DNA from: Panorpa germanica | Taxonomy: Eukaryota; Arthropoda; Insecta; Mecoptera; Panorpidae | Length of the DNA stretch: 64,000 nucleotides | Assembly (NCBI GenBank): GCA_963678705.1 | Contig: OY783213.1 | Location: 14,884,451 to 14,948,450 of the forward strand | Direction of reading: 5' to 3' | Part shown: positions 33,701 through 45,900 of the stretch, one piece after another | Position numbering within the stretch: position 1 is the stretch's first letter | Layout of the letters: each line of letters begins with the position of its first letter | Notes under the pieces: model-generated | What the model was told of the DNA's origin: nothing | What the model saw: only the letters and a program-made list of their open reading frames with translations | Database searches by the model: none | Position numbers and translations under genes: made by a program

Positions 33701-36700
33701 TTTTTTGTTTGTTGTTGTTTAGAAATATATAAAATCTTTGATTTTTACCTGAATCGCCATTGCTATTAGGGCTACGTATGAATATGGTGGTTTTCCTTGT
33801 ACTACACTCGGGGGTCGATCTGTCGTTGATGTTGGAGGGGCGGGGCTGCAAATTAATTGATTAAAATAAAGTGTTTGGATGGAGAACAAGGGTTCAGAAT
33901 AATGTCAATATGATTTTGTGAAAAAGAACAAGAAGTATATTCTTTCAACTTAACTACACATTACAATTGTATATTGGTAAATAAATAACTAAAGTCAATG
34001 AAATAATTCATCAGAATACACAAAGGTCTAATAAATAAACTTTCAAGTTTCAAATAAATCGACGATGTAGTTCTTTTTAAACAAAATATTCCAAAAATTC
34101 CGCTTTTTAGGAAGAAGTTGTTTCAGACATCATTAAATGAGTATATATTTTGCAGTTTGAATAGAAAATATCCATGTTTATCAGTGTGAAGTTGTCTATG
34201 GCACTTTATATAGACAGGCTTCGTGTGTGGTTTTGTCTTACTTGGTTGGTGTGTCGCGGTCGGATGAGTTGTTTCCTCCCAGCATGTGGTGCATGGAGGC
34301 TCGATGGTGTGTCACAGAAAGAGAGTCTTCGTTTTTGATGATGCTTCCTGGTCCTGTGATGACGCTGGGTGTATCGCTCGCCGTTGATGCTTCGTTTCCA
34401 TCCGAATAGCTGGACAGGCCAGGATTAACTGATAACAAAAATATCAAAGATAATTTTCACAGTCAGATACATATTCTCTTAAAATTGTCTTAAAAAAATT
34501 AGAGATGATTTAAATAGTTAAAAAAGCTCATATAAAGAAAAGGTTATTTCACCTAAATATTTATTTGTATAAAACTTTTTTTAAGTATAGAGTCATTTAA
34601 CAAGAGGCTAATTTTAAATTTCGCATAATTTTTAAGCTGTCAATGTGCAATCATTATTGGCATTGTGTTCCATTGCTAAAAGTTCATACTTTGGATTAAA
34701 ATAAATATATCACTAGTTTTCAATATTGCGTTTTTTTGTTGATTTAAAATGACACCTTATTTTTCATTTTTAATTGTTAACAAGTTAAGTGAAATTCAAA
34801 TTTTAATGGGCTTGTGTCCTCATTTTTTAGTAGTCGATTTTTCAATTGCTGATTAAAATTGATGTTAATAAATGTGAATTGGCGTGTCTATTTTATTAAA
34901 TATCTAAATATTGACGGAGATATAGCAATTAAAAGTTTGAATTGTAGTTTTAGCGCTAGAAATGGTCGGCCATATTTGTATGATGTGAAATGCATTTTAA
35001 CGTCAGTTACTTGTTGAGTAGGTCACTGCTGTGGTAATGTTCTGTAGCTGTTGGTAGTGAAATAATCAAGTCAAATCAAAGAATAATAAGTTTTTATTTT
35101 ATTTAACGCTGTTACGGCAGACACAATATTGAAATTTTATTGTTCCTTGAAATAGCTGTAAATAATATTTGATATTTTGATATATAAATACATATAGCAG
35201 AGATTTATGATCTGTAAGGTTGGCAACCTTACACAAGGATTGTGATGTCACATGCATTTGGAATGTGTACAACGTTGAATCCCTTTAATAATTAAAGAGA
35301 CAAAATGACATTTTTAATTGTTAATATCTCTTAGCATATTTAAAAAAATAGAAACGCCACTATACTTATATTAATTTGTATTTCAATAAATAATTTAAAA
35401 AACGACCCCTAAAAAATGTGTTCTTTATTCAATTGTACCCGTTTAGAATTTTGAATTAGAGACTCCGTAAACTAGCGACTCTTCAAATAATACATATTTG
35501 CCAATCTTTCTAGGTTAATTATAACATTTAAATTTTACTTGTGTAACTATACATACATAAAATAAGTCAAAGTATAGAATCAAGAATAATTGAACTGAAT
35601 AATTTTTCTATCGTCGTATCTTGAAGTCTACAATTTGCACCGATAACACTATTTATTATCAGAACTGCATTGTTTTTCTCTAGAATTCTAGAACTTCTGG
35701 AATGCATAATTCAAATACTTACCAACAGTGCTGTAGTGCACCATACCTGAACTTATTAGAAATTATCAACAGGGCAAATTAATTGTTACATTTTATGACG
35801 TACTAGTACAGATAACACATCACTCTATTAGTACGTAGCATGACATATAGATGGATTCATATGATTTTTAGATAGCACTAACCTTCAGACCATATGTGTT
35901 AAAATTTCATGACTTTACGACCATTATTTTACGAGATAAAGTGGTATTAGTGACGGTACTTTTGTAATTTTAAAAACAGTAGAAAAATCTGAATTTCGTG
36001 TGTTGATAAAGCATTGCTTTACGTGAAAGACTTCAATTCATGTTGCTTTGAGTCCTTAAAAGTTTCTAAAAATGATTATTAATAAAACATAAGGCGGAAC
36101 GGTACGGTGGCTGAGAGAATTGAAGCATTGGCCCAACCGCTGTATGTCTTCGAATTCGGTTCGCCGGTTCAATGTTACATTTTATAGGTTTTGTTGTTGT
36201 TTAATTTAATTTGATTATTTACTTGGCATATAAAAAGAGCGACGTAAAACTGCAAGCATAGTACCGGATCTGCGGTGATAGATAAAATAAAATAAACATG
36301 AATAAAATAAATTACATCAGTGAAGACGATTCATAAGATTCATCTTACTAAAACACTAACTGTGACACATTACTATCATTACTATTAATTTCAAAATCAA
36401 TGAAAATCAAACCTTGAATGAGTCAATTGATTGAGGAATGTTGTCAAAATCCATAATACGAGTATGTTAAGTTCGTGTTATTCGTTTAAAATGGCGTCTT
36501 TGACATGCACAAGTGATTTAGAAATTGACGTACTTAATTACTTCAATAATGAATAGTCTAGAAATACAAGTTAAATAATTGTTAAGGTAGTTCTTGCTGA
36601 AAAACTTTTCAACAGATTTTTTAAAATTTGTGTTTTTAAGCTAAGAATAACGTTAACTCATAAATCGTTAAATTTCAGAATTTTGGATCGTTTAGAATCC

Positions 36701-36845
36701 GAGATAATTAATAACAAAGTTCGCAATTTTCATGTAAAACTTCCTGTCCGCCCAATTGTTTTGTATTATTCACAAAAAAATTAAGAGAGTAAAGAAAAGT
36801 GTTTTTGAAGTGGTTGAAAAAAATAGCACTTACCGTTTTGTATTC

Positions 36846-36935
<90 letters not shown>

Positions 36936-39900
36936 ATATGTGAAAATATATAAAAAAAAAATATACTAATTTCATCTCTTTAATCATAAAAGGATACAAA
37001 GTTATAAAAAACATACATCTGCGTGTAATGACACATTAGATGAGCCAGATACTAATAATTATCGGGCATCCTATCAATTTTTTTTATTATGATTCTTGTG
37101 AATAAAGAAAAAGAATCTCCCTTATTTATTTCTCCTATGACGTCATACACAGAGCTAACAGAAGCAGCAAAACTAAAATTAAAACTTTAATTAGCTATAT
37201 CTTCGTCAACTTTTGGATATTTAAAAACGCCAATACTCTTATACTAATCTCTATTTCAATTAAATATTAAAAAAACGACTCAATAAAAATGAGTCCACAA
37301 GCTCATTAAAAAAATATCTAAGAAGGTTAAGCTTAAATCACCTTAGAAAGATTTACCAGACTATTTGGAGTCACCATATCCACGGGTCCATTGATCCACG
37401 TGTGAATCCACGTTGCGGTGAGAAGTTTAGATGTACCTGCAGCTTTATGTTTCACATTCCCGACGATGTGATTTCAAATCAAATAAAATGTTTCTATCGG
37501 CAACGGTCAGCGGCGGGTTACAGCACAAACAAATTGATTGTTTGTTTTATTTCGATGCCTAACAGGGCGTACTATGTACAACCAACAAGTCGGAGGATTA
37601 AGGTGGTTGTTACGGAATAGTTTATTACAAGTTTTACATATCTTAGAGAAGATAGAATGGAATCTGAGATATTGCTATTATGTGGAGACTCTATACAAGT
37701 TATAAAAAACTAGTGTTACTAATTATGAACCATAACTGCATTTAAATAAAACTGCGCTGTATATTGATAAAGTTGCCTATCAAAATCTGCAATTACTTTT
37801 ATTTAATTCGCAATAATATAGAAATATAAGATATAAGATTTACAAAAAATGTATTTAACATATTCGGCTTGCAGTAGCGCATAGTATTATGCAGTATCTT
37901 TCACACGGCCTGACTTTTCTCGAATAGTAAACGAACAAGTGTTCAGTGCTGAAGTATCATTTGCAGGGAGTGCACATGTTTCAAGATTATTAATATTAAC
38001 AAATCTTTTATGGATAATGATTTATTGATTTCTTTAGTGGAACAAAAGCCTGTTTTGTGGGATAAAACTATTGAATTATATAAAAATCGCGTTGAAACTC
38101 AAGTGACGTCACAGACAATATTTCATTCAAGATTTCCAAACCAACAATAATTCGACTACTATAAATTCTAGCAGTACCTTTGGTTCAAAGTCCGAAGTTT
38201 AATGATTCTTCATATTCAAACTACTCAGATATAGTGGATTATAATGAGTTATAAATCAAATACATATTTTGGCCAAATAAGTACATCGATTACCTATTCT
38301 AAAGATATTAACAAAACTTAAGTAATACCTACATCAATCGGTGTTTTTCTTATGTCTTTACTTACCTTAAACATATAGCAAATATCATTTTAGTACATTT
38401 ATTTTGCCGTATGAAAACTGCGGCTATACGTTTTTACTAATAAAAATTTACCCGCTGATTATACGTTTAAAACCGAATACTGTAAAAAACGTGCAGTACA
38501 ATGTCGTGTAAAAGTGTAATATATAAAGAAAAATACTATTTACGTACAACAACCTTAAACGGTATAAAACCCTGTACAGGTTTTAAGTTCCAGAATGTAC
38601 GAGTATGTATAACAGAACAGAACAGAACAGAACAGAACAAGTGCAGAACGGATTCTGTAAACCGAGATCTTTTCATGTCACCACATCATAAAACTACATT
38701 TATATTATTATACGAATGTTATAGATTTAAAATAAAAAGAAATAATTTTAATATCATGCTACATGGTAAATCTAGAATTGAACAATATTTCTTTTAAATG
38801 TATTTTTAAGTGTAGAACCAGATGTTTTCTCACTGGGTACTGACCAGGGCCGGCTAGGTATAACTAGGGATGTCGTGGATTCAAAGCCACAAACCATAAT
38901 TAAGTTCCAAACGTATTCAATGCAAATTATATACAGTAAATTGTTGAACACTAACCGTCTTACTAATAAACCTGTTATAAAATTTATACCAGGTATAAAG
39001 CCCGTCCGGGCAGACACATTCTCAGTTTATAACTGGTATAAATTTTATAACAGGTTTCTTAATAAGGCGGTAACAGTTTTAAACAAAAATCATTTTATGA
39101 CATTTACGGCGATTTCAACTGGTAATTGATTTTAAACTAACATCAAATACGTATATATGGCCTTTCAACAAGAGGTGACATTTTAAATTTACTCGTACAT
39201 TCCTCATTAGAGCGATATTTGGCAAATGTTGTGTTCCATTACTAACCTCAGAGTTTGTACTTTGGATTAAAATAAAAATATTAAAACTTTTCACGGAAAT
39301 ATTGCGTTTTTCTGTTGATTTAAAATGTTACCTCTTGTTGAAAAACTCTTCTTTTCTAAAACAGTTCTTTTGTTAATACAGAACGTAAGACAGTGGAATC
39401 ACGAGGAAAAAAATTGAATATTAATAAAAAGTCAGAAATATAATCCATAGATTTATAGATAAGTTTCTTCGTGGAAATTGCCAGTTTAAAAGTTAACGTA
39501 ACATTTTATCCATAATCTGTTATGTAGAAGGTTTTTATAGCTCCGAGGGCTTCCTATAAATACATCCCTTTACCCCGCGGCCATTCAAATAATATGATAT
39601 ACCAACAAGTTAATTGCAAAGTTGTTTATGCAATATTATCTGTCTAGACCGTGTTGTTGAAATTAAATTAAATGAATTATTCTGTTTCTTACTTTACTTG
39701 TCCAAGGGCCTTTACGCATCCGTAACTACGTCATTGAATTCTAATAAGAGTTGTTTATCTCAGTGTTCGCGTAGTTCGAGAGTTCTTTGAATATTTTTAT
39801 CGTGTTATAGGGGCCTCCCCTATACTATAGTGTGAATATTATCAATAAACCAAGACTTTTATTCATAAGCATCTTGTAATATAAAAGAAAGAGACAACAG

Positions 39901-42900
39901 ATTGTTCTCAACATATTCAATAAACATTTTTCTGGATCGTTTCGTTTCACACGATGGATGATGGATTGACCTAGTACGACCTAGTAATAAACAGTAAAAT
40001 AAACATTACTATTATTATTTATATTTGATAGCTTCAAATATATTTATTCAAACAGTTTATGTGAAATATAATACTTCTAATTCACTAGTATACGATAACT
40101 AGTAGTTTTTTATTGAAAAAAATTGGTTAAAATTTGGTTATGTTGGTGAAGTACGCAGTCGATTTGATAACAGTCACTTCACACTATTGTCAAATCAACT
40201 ATTATTAAAAAAGTTTGGGGAAACTGTGGTTTAAAAGTACGAAATATTGTAGAGACAGGCGAGATCGAGTGTGTACAATAGCTCTCGCATTGGCTTGCCT
40301 CGGTTCATGAGCTGTATTTTGACACAAGTCAAAGGAAACGAGAGACTAGACGCATGGGTGTACTCGCTTCTGCTCAGTTACTTGCTATGTCGATAAATGT
40401 ATCGCCAGAGGGACATTAGGCGAGTCAAAGTTGACAGTGAACTTGTCCAATCGGAGCCTTGCCATATCGACAAATGTTTTGACAAATGTTTCGCCGAGAG
40501 TACAATCGAACAATCGATTGTCGTAGCTCGCAGTTTACAAGGACCAATCCATTTTCATTGCGAGCTAACTCTCATATCAACCACTCGGTCCTCCGCGTTT
40601 TCAGTTCGAGTTACCATTCACTCGGGTCTGAGTTATGAGAGTTTCAGGTTACCGTATAAATCGTATACCGTGCTCTAAACAAACTCAGCTCTGGCCTTAG
40701 CTATAGATTTCATTATAGTAAAGAAAAAGAAAAAGAAAAATAATAAGATACTCATAGGTTATATTTTGAGCAGTAATATGTTTTATAATTTGAATTTATT
40801 TGTCACATCTTTCCGGTTCCGTGTGTTCGTTACTAGTTATATGATTAACTGATTAACTGCAATAAATGTAATCAAGTAACTTAATCCAATTTTTATGAAA
40901 TTTGAAACTGTATTTCCTGCTTATTATTGTTATTAGCATAAAAATTATTCATAGATTGTTATCTTCATATATTCTTATCGCCAATGAACCCGTAATAAGA
41001 GTCGCGTTGGGCTATAAACAGAACCCAGACTCTAAAATTTGATTATTTTTTTATATTATTGCGATTTCAACTACTACTACACTGTTAAAAATGTTGTTAA
41101 ATTCTTAATATGCAAATGTATATTAAAATTAAGAACCGGGTATATTAAATATTTTTAAGATCTTATTAAAATTAAGATACGGGATCTGAATTCTTCTCCA
41201 ATGCACTGGTTAAATAATACTCGTATATTTCAGTAATGTTATGAAATTTCAGAAAGATTAAAATATTTGTAACTGTCTAACAGAAGTAGCATAAAAATCA
41301 GAAATAAGAAATCAGTCTGAAATACATACATTATACATTACAAATTCAGTTTTATAAGCTATTGTTTTTAAAGTAATAAAGCATATTAAAGCATAGTTTG
41401 TGAACAATAATAAAAATTATAAAATGTATGACAAACCCTTAGTAATGTTACCAATAAAAATTGGCATTTAACTAGAAAATATAGCAATATTCATTTTCAA
41501 AACTTATTTTTGCAGTTCCAGCTCAGTAGCCTAAAAGCCTAAAATGTAGATACGTTATTCATCTAACTAATTGCAGCTTTAGATTTGGACTTAGACTGAT
41601 ATAAAACGATTTAAACATAACAAACATGTTTTTTTTGATAATATTTAACCTGCTGTATAGTATCGCCATCTATATTTCGCGAATCAAAAATGTCCAAGTA
41701 TCGTTTCACCTTAAATATACTTTTTAATATTTATTTTTAAGTGCATCAACCTTTGATAGTTATTAGCACTTAAATCAATATATACATATTAGACAATATC
41801 TCCAATTTTATTAGGAATTGTACATTTTTATTCAAACTTACATGTTGCTCTGAAATCAAAAACTTTTATTTCAGTAAATTACATACACATTATAATAATT
41901 ATATTGTTTAACTTAAATCATATTATCCTACCAGAAATCAACAAAAACTACATTTAAAGTTTATTATTTAAATTGTCAATTCCTATTTATCTAATTTTAT
42001 AATGACTTAACAATATGCACAGTGAGTTCTGTCTCATCCAAATATCATTATGTTAGCACATAACCAATTAAATTTGATTGCAACGAAACTCAGTAAATAT
42101 AACTCTGGTCCGGAGACACAGTAGTCAGCTACTGTGTCGTCTAAGCTGACATTTATTATTAATAAATTATGACACAAAATAAAACGATAACTAATGAAGT
42201 TTTAACAAGTCTACTGTGTACTGGAATTGTATTGTATTCGTATAGAGGAAAATGTTGGTTCAAAATATCGAAACAAAACACTGAACTTTATTTTGAAAGC
42301 ACCCCTAAAGTATTTACAGTGTGGCTGTTACATCGAGCTGAAACTGTAATGGGGTTATTAGTATTATGTTGCACCCTGGAGTCATCCCTCGGGGTGGGAA
42401 GAGATGCTGGATAATGAGTGGTGTGTTGCGCTAATTTAAGGGATGTTTTGGCAATTTGTAATTGATATACATATAAACAAAATGCTCCAAGCCCGTTATT
42501 AGTAGGAAGAAAATCGATCTGTTCTTAACCCCCGACCGACATAAAGCACACGCCGAAGCGGGGTTACTAAGTGCAAGTGCCTAAGTACACATGCACTGGC
42601 CCCAGGTTAATCCAATTATTAGTATAATAGCTAACACCTCTTATTTATCTACAATATTTTGTTTGTTGGCATTTGGAAGAAGGACAACAGGATAATAAAT
42701 ATGTAAATGTTGGATGTCGCATTTTCGCATGGCGCACCAATCTGTACGAGGCATTACGTTATATTATCCTTAAAAATGTTATGTAAAAGCAACATTTTTA
42801 TATATAATAAATAATGAAATAATATATAATAAACCTTAAATATATGGTAACTGTGTTTAGCGAGTAACAATTATTATTAAAAATAATTATTCTAATTATT

Positions 42901-45900
42901 ATAATAATTCTTAACTATAATTAGTTATTTAATAGACCGTTTGATCACTAGATTATTTATTATACGACTTTTCCTATCAACATAAAAACATATCTATATA
43001 CAAATACATTTGTTTATAAACAATAGAATTGTATAAGATAAAAGTTGTGTATTTTTAAAAAATCCCCACTCACATTACGAGAAATCCGCCATCGTAAAAA
43101 CGTTCATTCATCAAATTACGTTTAATTCATGAATTGAAACCGGTTTATCAGGTTCAGGTTCGGGTTTGCCATACTTAACGAGATAACCTGTCTTCAGTTT
43201 GCTGTCTTGTCCAATAGCATGGTACAACGTTAGAAGATAAGACAGCAGGAGCGTCCAATCGTGGAACACATTTATTACACTTGTGTTACCTGTTTAAATA
43301 TTATATCACAAAGTAGGTTAATGAAAGGTAGCCATTCAAGTTTTAACTAATATAAATATATATTCAATTCTTGGGTTGGAAAATAAACCTTACAAAATAT
43401 ACCGAAAATTTCTCTCTCAATTCTTTTGCCTATGTCCGATGCTGAATCATATCACCGACGACCCCTTACAAGGTTGACAGTTCGAACCGTATTTTATTTT
43501 TAAAAGAAATTTGAAATAATTTAAATTGCTATTTTTAATAACAATTAGTAATAGAAATTGTTTTCTCTTCTATATTTTTCAAAAACTGACAATAAATTTC
43601 CTTTAAAAGTAAATCTTACTGCATTTTGACAGATTGTCACATTTTGGAGGATATAATATAATATAGTTTTTCTTAATTTAATTTAAAACTTTGGACCTTG
43701 TAAGGTTCTAAAAACTAAGAAAACTAAAAAATGGTACTGTGAATGACTACGCGTATTGTCATATGCTAAAGAATTTAATATAAATACAAAATACAAAATA
43801 AAATTAAAGCAGTGAGTAGGAATGATACTTAACGTATGCTTGTAACTAAAAAATAAAATTAAAACTAAAACAAAAGTAGGTGGGAACAATACTTAATTCA
43901 TAGTCAAAATGAAAGTACATTACTAGGTAGGTAGTAGCAAAGGCGCAGTGTGTACAGTGGGGTGTACACTGCACGCAGCGCAGACATTCCATTTTGATAA
44001 CTCAATTTGATTGGCGACAGAATGCCTCAGAAGCGCGGGCGCGGACTAAGGCGCGGGGAATCGGAGTACAGGGGACTCCTGGACTCAGAGAACAATGTCC
44101 AGTTATCGCCCACGCCGTTTTGCAACTCAATTATGCTTGCTCATATTTATACGTACGTATATATGTGACTGGAAATACTTATTAAAAAATATGCACACAA
44201 CTTATAAGTAATAGTTCTGATATTGTTTGCACACGTCGACATATTTGTACGAGGCAACGGTCGGTGCGCAGTTCAGCATCGCTGTTAGTTGGTGCTGTCG
44301 ATTGTTCAGCACAGTGGTTCACAACATTTTCATTTTTTTGAATGAAACACCTGCAAATCAGATCAAGTGTGGTATAAGAGGTCCTTACGCAAAGTAGAGT
44401 GATTAAGAACTACTTGCCAGATTTGTCAAACGATTGAAAAAATTGTTCGATAGAGCTTCAGATCTATTATAGGAATAGATAGAGAATAACAGGACAGAAG
44501 TTAGGTAGTAGCACGCTAATCTTGTACACTATGTTACTTCTATGTGATAGATAGAAAATGAACCTTGGAATTAGGTTGTATCATTAAGTTTGAAACTGCA
44601 CTGCAAGAAAATTTTCTACCTGATAATATTATTTCATAATAGTAAAAAATAAAATAAAATTTCATAAATTATACTCAATTAAATTAAAGCAATTTTGTAG
44701 GTAACTGCAATATTAGGTTGCTCCTTCAACATAAGTTTACGTTTTCTGACATTAATAAAGCTTTTACTCATAAGTACTATTTAATTAGACAAAGTGAAGA
44801 ATCATAGCAAATATACTTACGTATATTTAAGGTTTATTTAACATAAAAAAAGACTTTTACATAAAAAATGTTGTTATTTGTGACTTATTTTATTGCTTTT
44901 TGAAAAATAAATCTAACGGTTTACTCATGAATATAATCATATATTGATGCTTGAAGCTTGATGCTTGATTCAGATTCTATTCCGGACCAGAGTTATATTT
45001 TTTAGGTTTGGTTGTTATCAAGTTAAATTGATTATCTAAATACATAATCATAAACTTATTAAAGGCGTATACTTAACATATAGGAGGCCACAACACAACA
45101 GCATCAGAAATACGCTGACATTAAATTAAATTAAAACTTCTTAAGACGAACTTTTAAATGATTAAAAGTATTAAGAAGACACCTTCAAGAATGCAAATTA
45201 GATTTCGTTTAAGTAAGTGTTATATGCTTGACGGTTTCCTTTCCTTTTGCTATAGTAAATTTATTTGCTTTCATTCAGAATTTGACACTTTCAATATGTC
45301 TTATTCATTTATATATTTTTGTTATACATATAATCATTATCATCTTTGTGCTACATCCTTTGGCGTTCTTTAAGGTTTCTCTATATTTTTCCTATTGGCC
45401 TATTCGTTCAATTTGCAATTTGGTAATCCTCTACATGCTCTTTCCATCGCGTCCTTTCCAGTCTCTCCTCTTGTACCCCCTGGATTACCTTCCCTAAGTT
45501 TAGTTATACAATACGCATAATTAATATAGTAATGCGACTTTTTAGTTAGAACTTAGCGGATCGCTGATTGAGAATCGTTGGCAGAGAGCAACCTGGTCAC
45601 GTACTGAATTATGTATTATATTTGTGGTGCAGAATGTAGGTATATGATATATTCATATATTAGTACAACTACGTAATATACCATATATTCCAACAAAGAA
45701 TGACCACGACTCCATCGACCAACTGGTCTAAATAACCCATGAAGTTGTGCTTGAGCAGCCGTAGCCGTGGGTAGAGAACGTTGGGCAATGGCAATGATAA
45801 AACTTTTACATCGAGACTTTAGAGCTTGTGCTCTGTGGATGCATGGGATAATATTACGGAACGGTATTTGATAATAAATCATTTTTATGCTATAAATTCA

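Noticed and set aside
34227-34409. 60-residue + strand frame
   Set aside because: It is the antisense shadow of the FoxL2 exon at 34242-34428.
36090-36180. Possible functional tRNA gene
   Set aside because: A-box and B-box-like sequences are present, but the acceptor and anticodon stems do not pair convincingly; a SINE head is the better reading.
36756-37014. Open frames with long YIYI repeats on both strands
   Set aside because: Produced entirely by the (AT)41 microsatellite.
40397-40678. 93-residue + frame as a gene
   Set aside because: No recognisable motif, no splice sites at the ends, and GC-richness alone explains the lack of stops; kept only as a GC island.
45158-45497. Overlapping + frames of 71 and 89 residues
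   Set aside because: Phe/Ile/Tyr-rich AT-driven frames with no motif; the region may be a decayed antisense transposon but nothing diagnostic was seen.
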